Shown here: piece by piece, positions 44,995 through 46,574 of the stretch
How positions within the stretch are numbered: position 1 is the stretch's first letter
Layout of the letters: each line of letters opens with the position of its first letter
NCBI GenBank assembly: GCA_020721225.1
Contig: DYNE01000015.1
Coordinates: forward strand, 1 to 46,574
DNA: 46,574 nt
Reading direction: 5' to 3'
Source of the DNA: Pelodictyon luteolum
Lineage (GTDB): Bacteria > Bacteroidota > Chlorobiia > Chlorobiales > Chlorobiaceae
The notes under the pieces: model-generated
The model's input: the letters and a program-made list of their open reading frames with translations, nothing else
Databases searched by the model: none
What the model was told of the DNA's origin: nothing
Made by a program: the position numbers and the translations under genes

Positions 44995-46368
44995 CTATTT
45001 ATGTGTCAGGGCATCAATAAGATCTGATTTTGTAAGCAGTTGTAGCCTTCCATCCGAAAGGCTGATAAGTATTCCCGAAGCACTCTGCTGCAGCTTGTCC
45101 GACAGTTCCGAAATGGTTGCATCGGTCTGACAGACAGGAAAGGGTGGCTCCATGAATCCCACAACTTTTGCATTCATGGCTTCATCGTTTTCGATGAGAA
45201 TCGAGAGAATCTTGTTTTCGCTGATGCTCCCGATCGGAGTGCCATAGGAAACTATGGGAAGCTGCGACACATCGTTTTGTTTCATCATTTCAAAGACTTC
45301 AGCAAGCGTGGCTTCCGGATTGGCGAAAATGAGATCCTTTCGCGCCTTGAGCTGCAGGATGTCTTCGGCGGTAATCTGTTCGAGAGCGGTTTTTGCCTTA
45401 CGATAGTATCCTTTCTGTTTCATCCAGCCGTCACGGAACATTTTACTGAGATAGTAGCCGCCGAAATCGTTCAGTACGGCAACGATGCAATCGTTCTCGC
45501 CGCAAGCGGCAGCCGATTGGAGCGCGGCAGCCATAACCGCTCCGGACGCTCCTCCTGCAAAAATCGCTTCAGCCCTCAGGAGGTCCCTTCCGCAGTTGAA
45601 TGCATCATTATCACTGATTTGTACAATATCGTCGATAACCGACGGGTCCCAGAATCCCGATGGCTCCAGTGCGCCGATCTCTTCGAGTTCATATGCTGCA
45701 GGTTTATCCGGAGCGCCTTTTCTGAAAAGGCTCTGGTATATCGATCCCTCAGGTTCTACGCCGATGATTCTTATCGAGGGTTTTTCGGACTTGAGCAGGT
45801 GCCCGATTCCGGAAATCATGGCTCCGGAAATCATGGGAACAAAAACATGCGTTACTCGGTTCTCCGTCTGTTGGAGAATCTCCCGGCCGGTTGAGTTCGA
45901 ATGGACATCCCTGCTCACAGGATTTTCGTATAAATTGGCAAAAAAGGCGTTGGGAATGTTTCTGACCAGACTTTCAGCAACTTTCATGCAGCTTCTCGGT
46001 TCTTCAGGCAGCGCATCCGAAGGGGTGATCACTATTTCGGCGCCAAGCGCCTTGAGCACATCACGTTTTTCGTTCGATATTTTGTCAGGGGCCGCCAGAA
46101 GCAGCTTGTATCCCCGACTTACTCCTGCCATCGCAAGCGCGATGCCGCTGTTGCCGTAGGTCCAGTCCACGAGCGTCATGCCGGGATGAATCAGCCTCCG
46201 CTCCTCCGCATCGCGGATTACCGCCGAAGCCGCACGGTAGTAGTGCGAACAGGCAGGATTCATATACTCCAGCTTGGCCATGACCTTCGCCTTGAGATGC
46301 CGGGCCATCTGCCCGATATATACAAGAGGAGTCTCGGTTGAAATTCCGAAAATATCGTGATTCGACAT
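44995..46368 (-). CDS. Cystathionine-beta-synthase-like protein with CBS domains, probable pseudoenzyme
   Basis: The 457-residue protein has a type II PLP-fold domain (about 1-325) like cysteine synthase/CBS, then two CBS domains (about 335-457) that usually bind adenosyl ligands. Conserved fold landmarks remain (KLEYMNPA, KISNEKRDVLKALGAEIV, SKMFRDGWM). Cofactor residues are changed: the PLP lysine of S-V-K-D-R is Tyr43 (CSHYYR), the TSGNTG loop reads TYGNSG with Tyr71, the phosphate loop GTGGT reads ISGAM (180-184), and the Ser that binds the PLP ring nitrogen is Phe302 (NDFGGYY). The reading frame is intact, so this looks like a retained non-catalytic paralogue. A regulatory role is inferred. 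Confidence 0.8.
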   Translation of the reverse strand: MSNHDIFGISTETPLVYIGQMARHLKAKVMAKLEYMNPACSHYYRAASAVIRDAEERRLIHPGMTLVDWTYGNSGIALAMAGVSRGYKLLLAAPDKISNEKRDVLKALGAEIVITPSDALPEEPRSCMKVAESLVRNIPNAFFANLYENPVSRDVHSNSTGREILQQTENRVTHVFVPMISGAMISGIGHLLKSEKPSIRIIGVEPEGSIYQSLFRKGAPDKPAAYELEEIGALEPSGFWDPSVIDDIVQISDNDAFNCGRDLLRAEAIFAGGASGAVMAAALQSAAACGENDCIVAVLNDFGGYYLSKMFRDGWMKQKGYYRKAKTALEQITAEDILQLKARKDLIFANPEATLAEVFEMMKQNDVSQLPIVSYGTPIGSISENKILSILIENDEAMNAKVVGFMEPPFPVCQTDATISELSDKLQQSASGILISLSDGRLQLLTKSDLIDALTHK

Positions 46369-46574
46369 GATGAAGGTGATAATATGTTACCTGTCGTGCG
46401 TTACACGGGCGCACTTGTACTCTAAGATATACATTAATAGACGAATCTCTGATTTGCAAGGGATTCCGGCAGTTGATTTTTTCCCTGCCGCAAGCGCGAC
46501 TGACGGGCATAAGAGAGAATTAAGGGAACCTCTATAAATTCTGATTTCCGAAAACGAGTCGACGAGAATATCTG
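46369..46574. other. Terminal intergenic region
   Basis: The last 206 bases hold the upstream region of the CBS-domain gene. No coding start, tRNA or clear promoter was recognised on either strand. Confidence 0.4.

Overview
The window reads as chromosomal DNA of a green sulfur bacterium (Chlorobiaceae: Chlorobium, Pelodictyon or Prosthecochloris type). The diagnostic genes are the chlorosome baseplate protein CsmA with CsmC, a CsmB/CsmF-type chlorosome envelope protein, and an anaerobic bacteriochlorophyll block with two large BchH-family magnesium-chelatase subunits, BchM and the radical-SAM cyclase BchE. The species cannot be fixed from sequence reading alone. I found no rRNA or tRNA genes, no transposase, no CRISPR array and no phage genes.

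Layout. 1-1,600: a CsmB/F-type chlorosome gene behind a good sigma70-like promoter, followed by small unrecognised membrane proteins, one apparently frameshifted. 1,970-7,410: housekeeping genes (YidB-like, HAD phosphatase, ArfB, an M23 peptidase, a Cys-cluster protein, a DUF4438 protein, Hsp20). 7,488-18,280 (minus strand): bchS/T-type gene, then bchH-bchM-bchE, with a terminator hairpin between the first gene and the rest. 18,716-21,226: a TonB-dependent receptor. 21,508-23,948: a divergent pair, a serine-palmitoyltransferase-like enzyme and an NAD-dependent epimerase/reductase, which looks like part of a bacterial sphingolipid pathway. 24,086-26,599 (minus): pyrK, ssb, holA.

26,991-32,367 is the most interesting block: arsA/get3-like ATPase, csmC, csmA, a PH-like protein with basic repeat motifs, and a second arsA/get3-like ATPase, all on the plus strand. 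It is bracketed by two copies of one repeat element in inverted orientation, including a 63-bp perfect inverted repeat. Both ATPases end in an Hsp20-like domain. I infer a dedicated targeting or assembly machine for chlorosome envelope proteins.

32,612-46,368: folB-folK, nadC-acpS, tig, an M16 peptidase, a second NAD-dependent epimerase, recA-dusB-asd, alr-comEA-(actin-fold protein), and a cystathionine-beta-synthase-like protein with CBS domains whose PLP lysine and other cofactor-binding residues are replaced, so probably a pseudoenzyme sensor. Several strong hairpin terminators separate convergent genes, and lineage-specific short repeats sit in the intergenic spaces.
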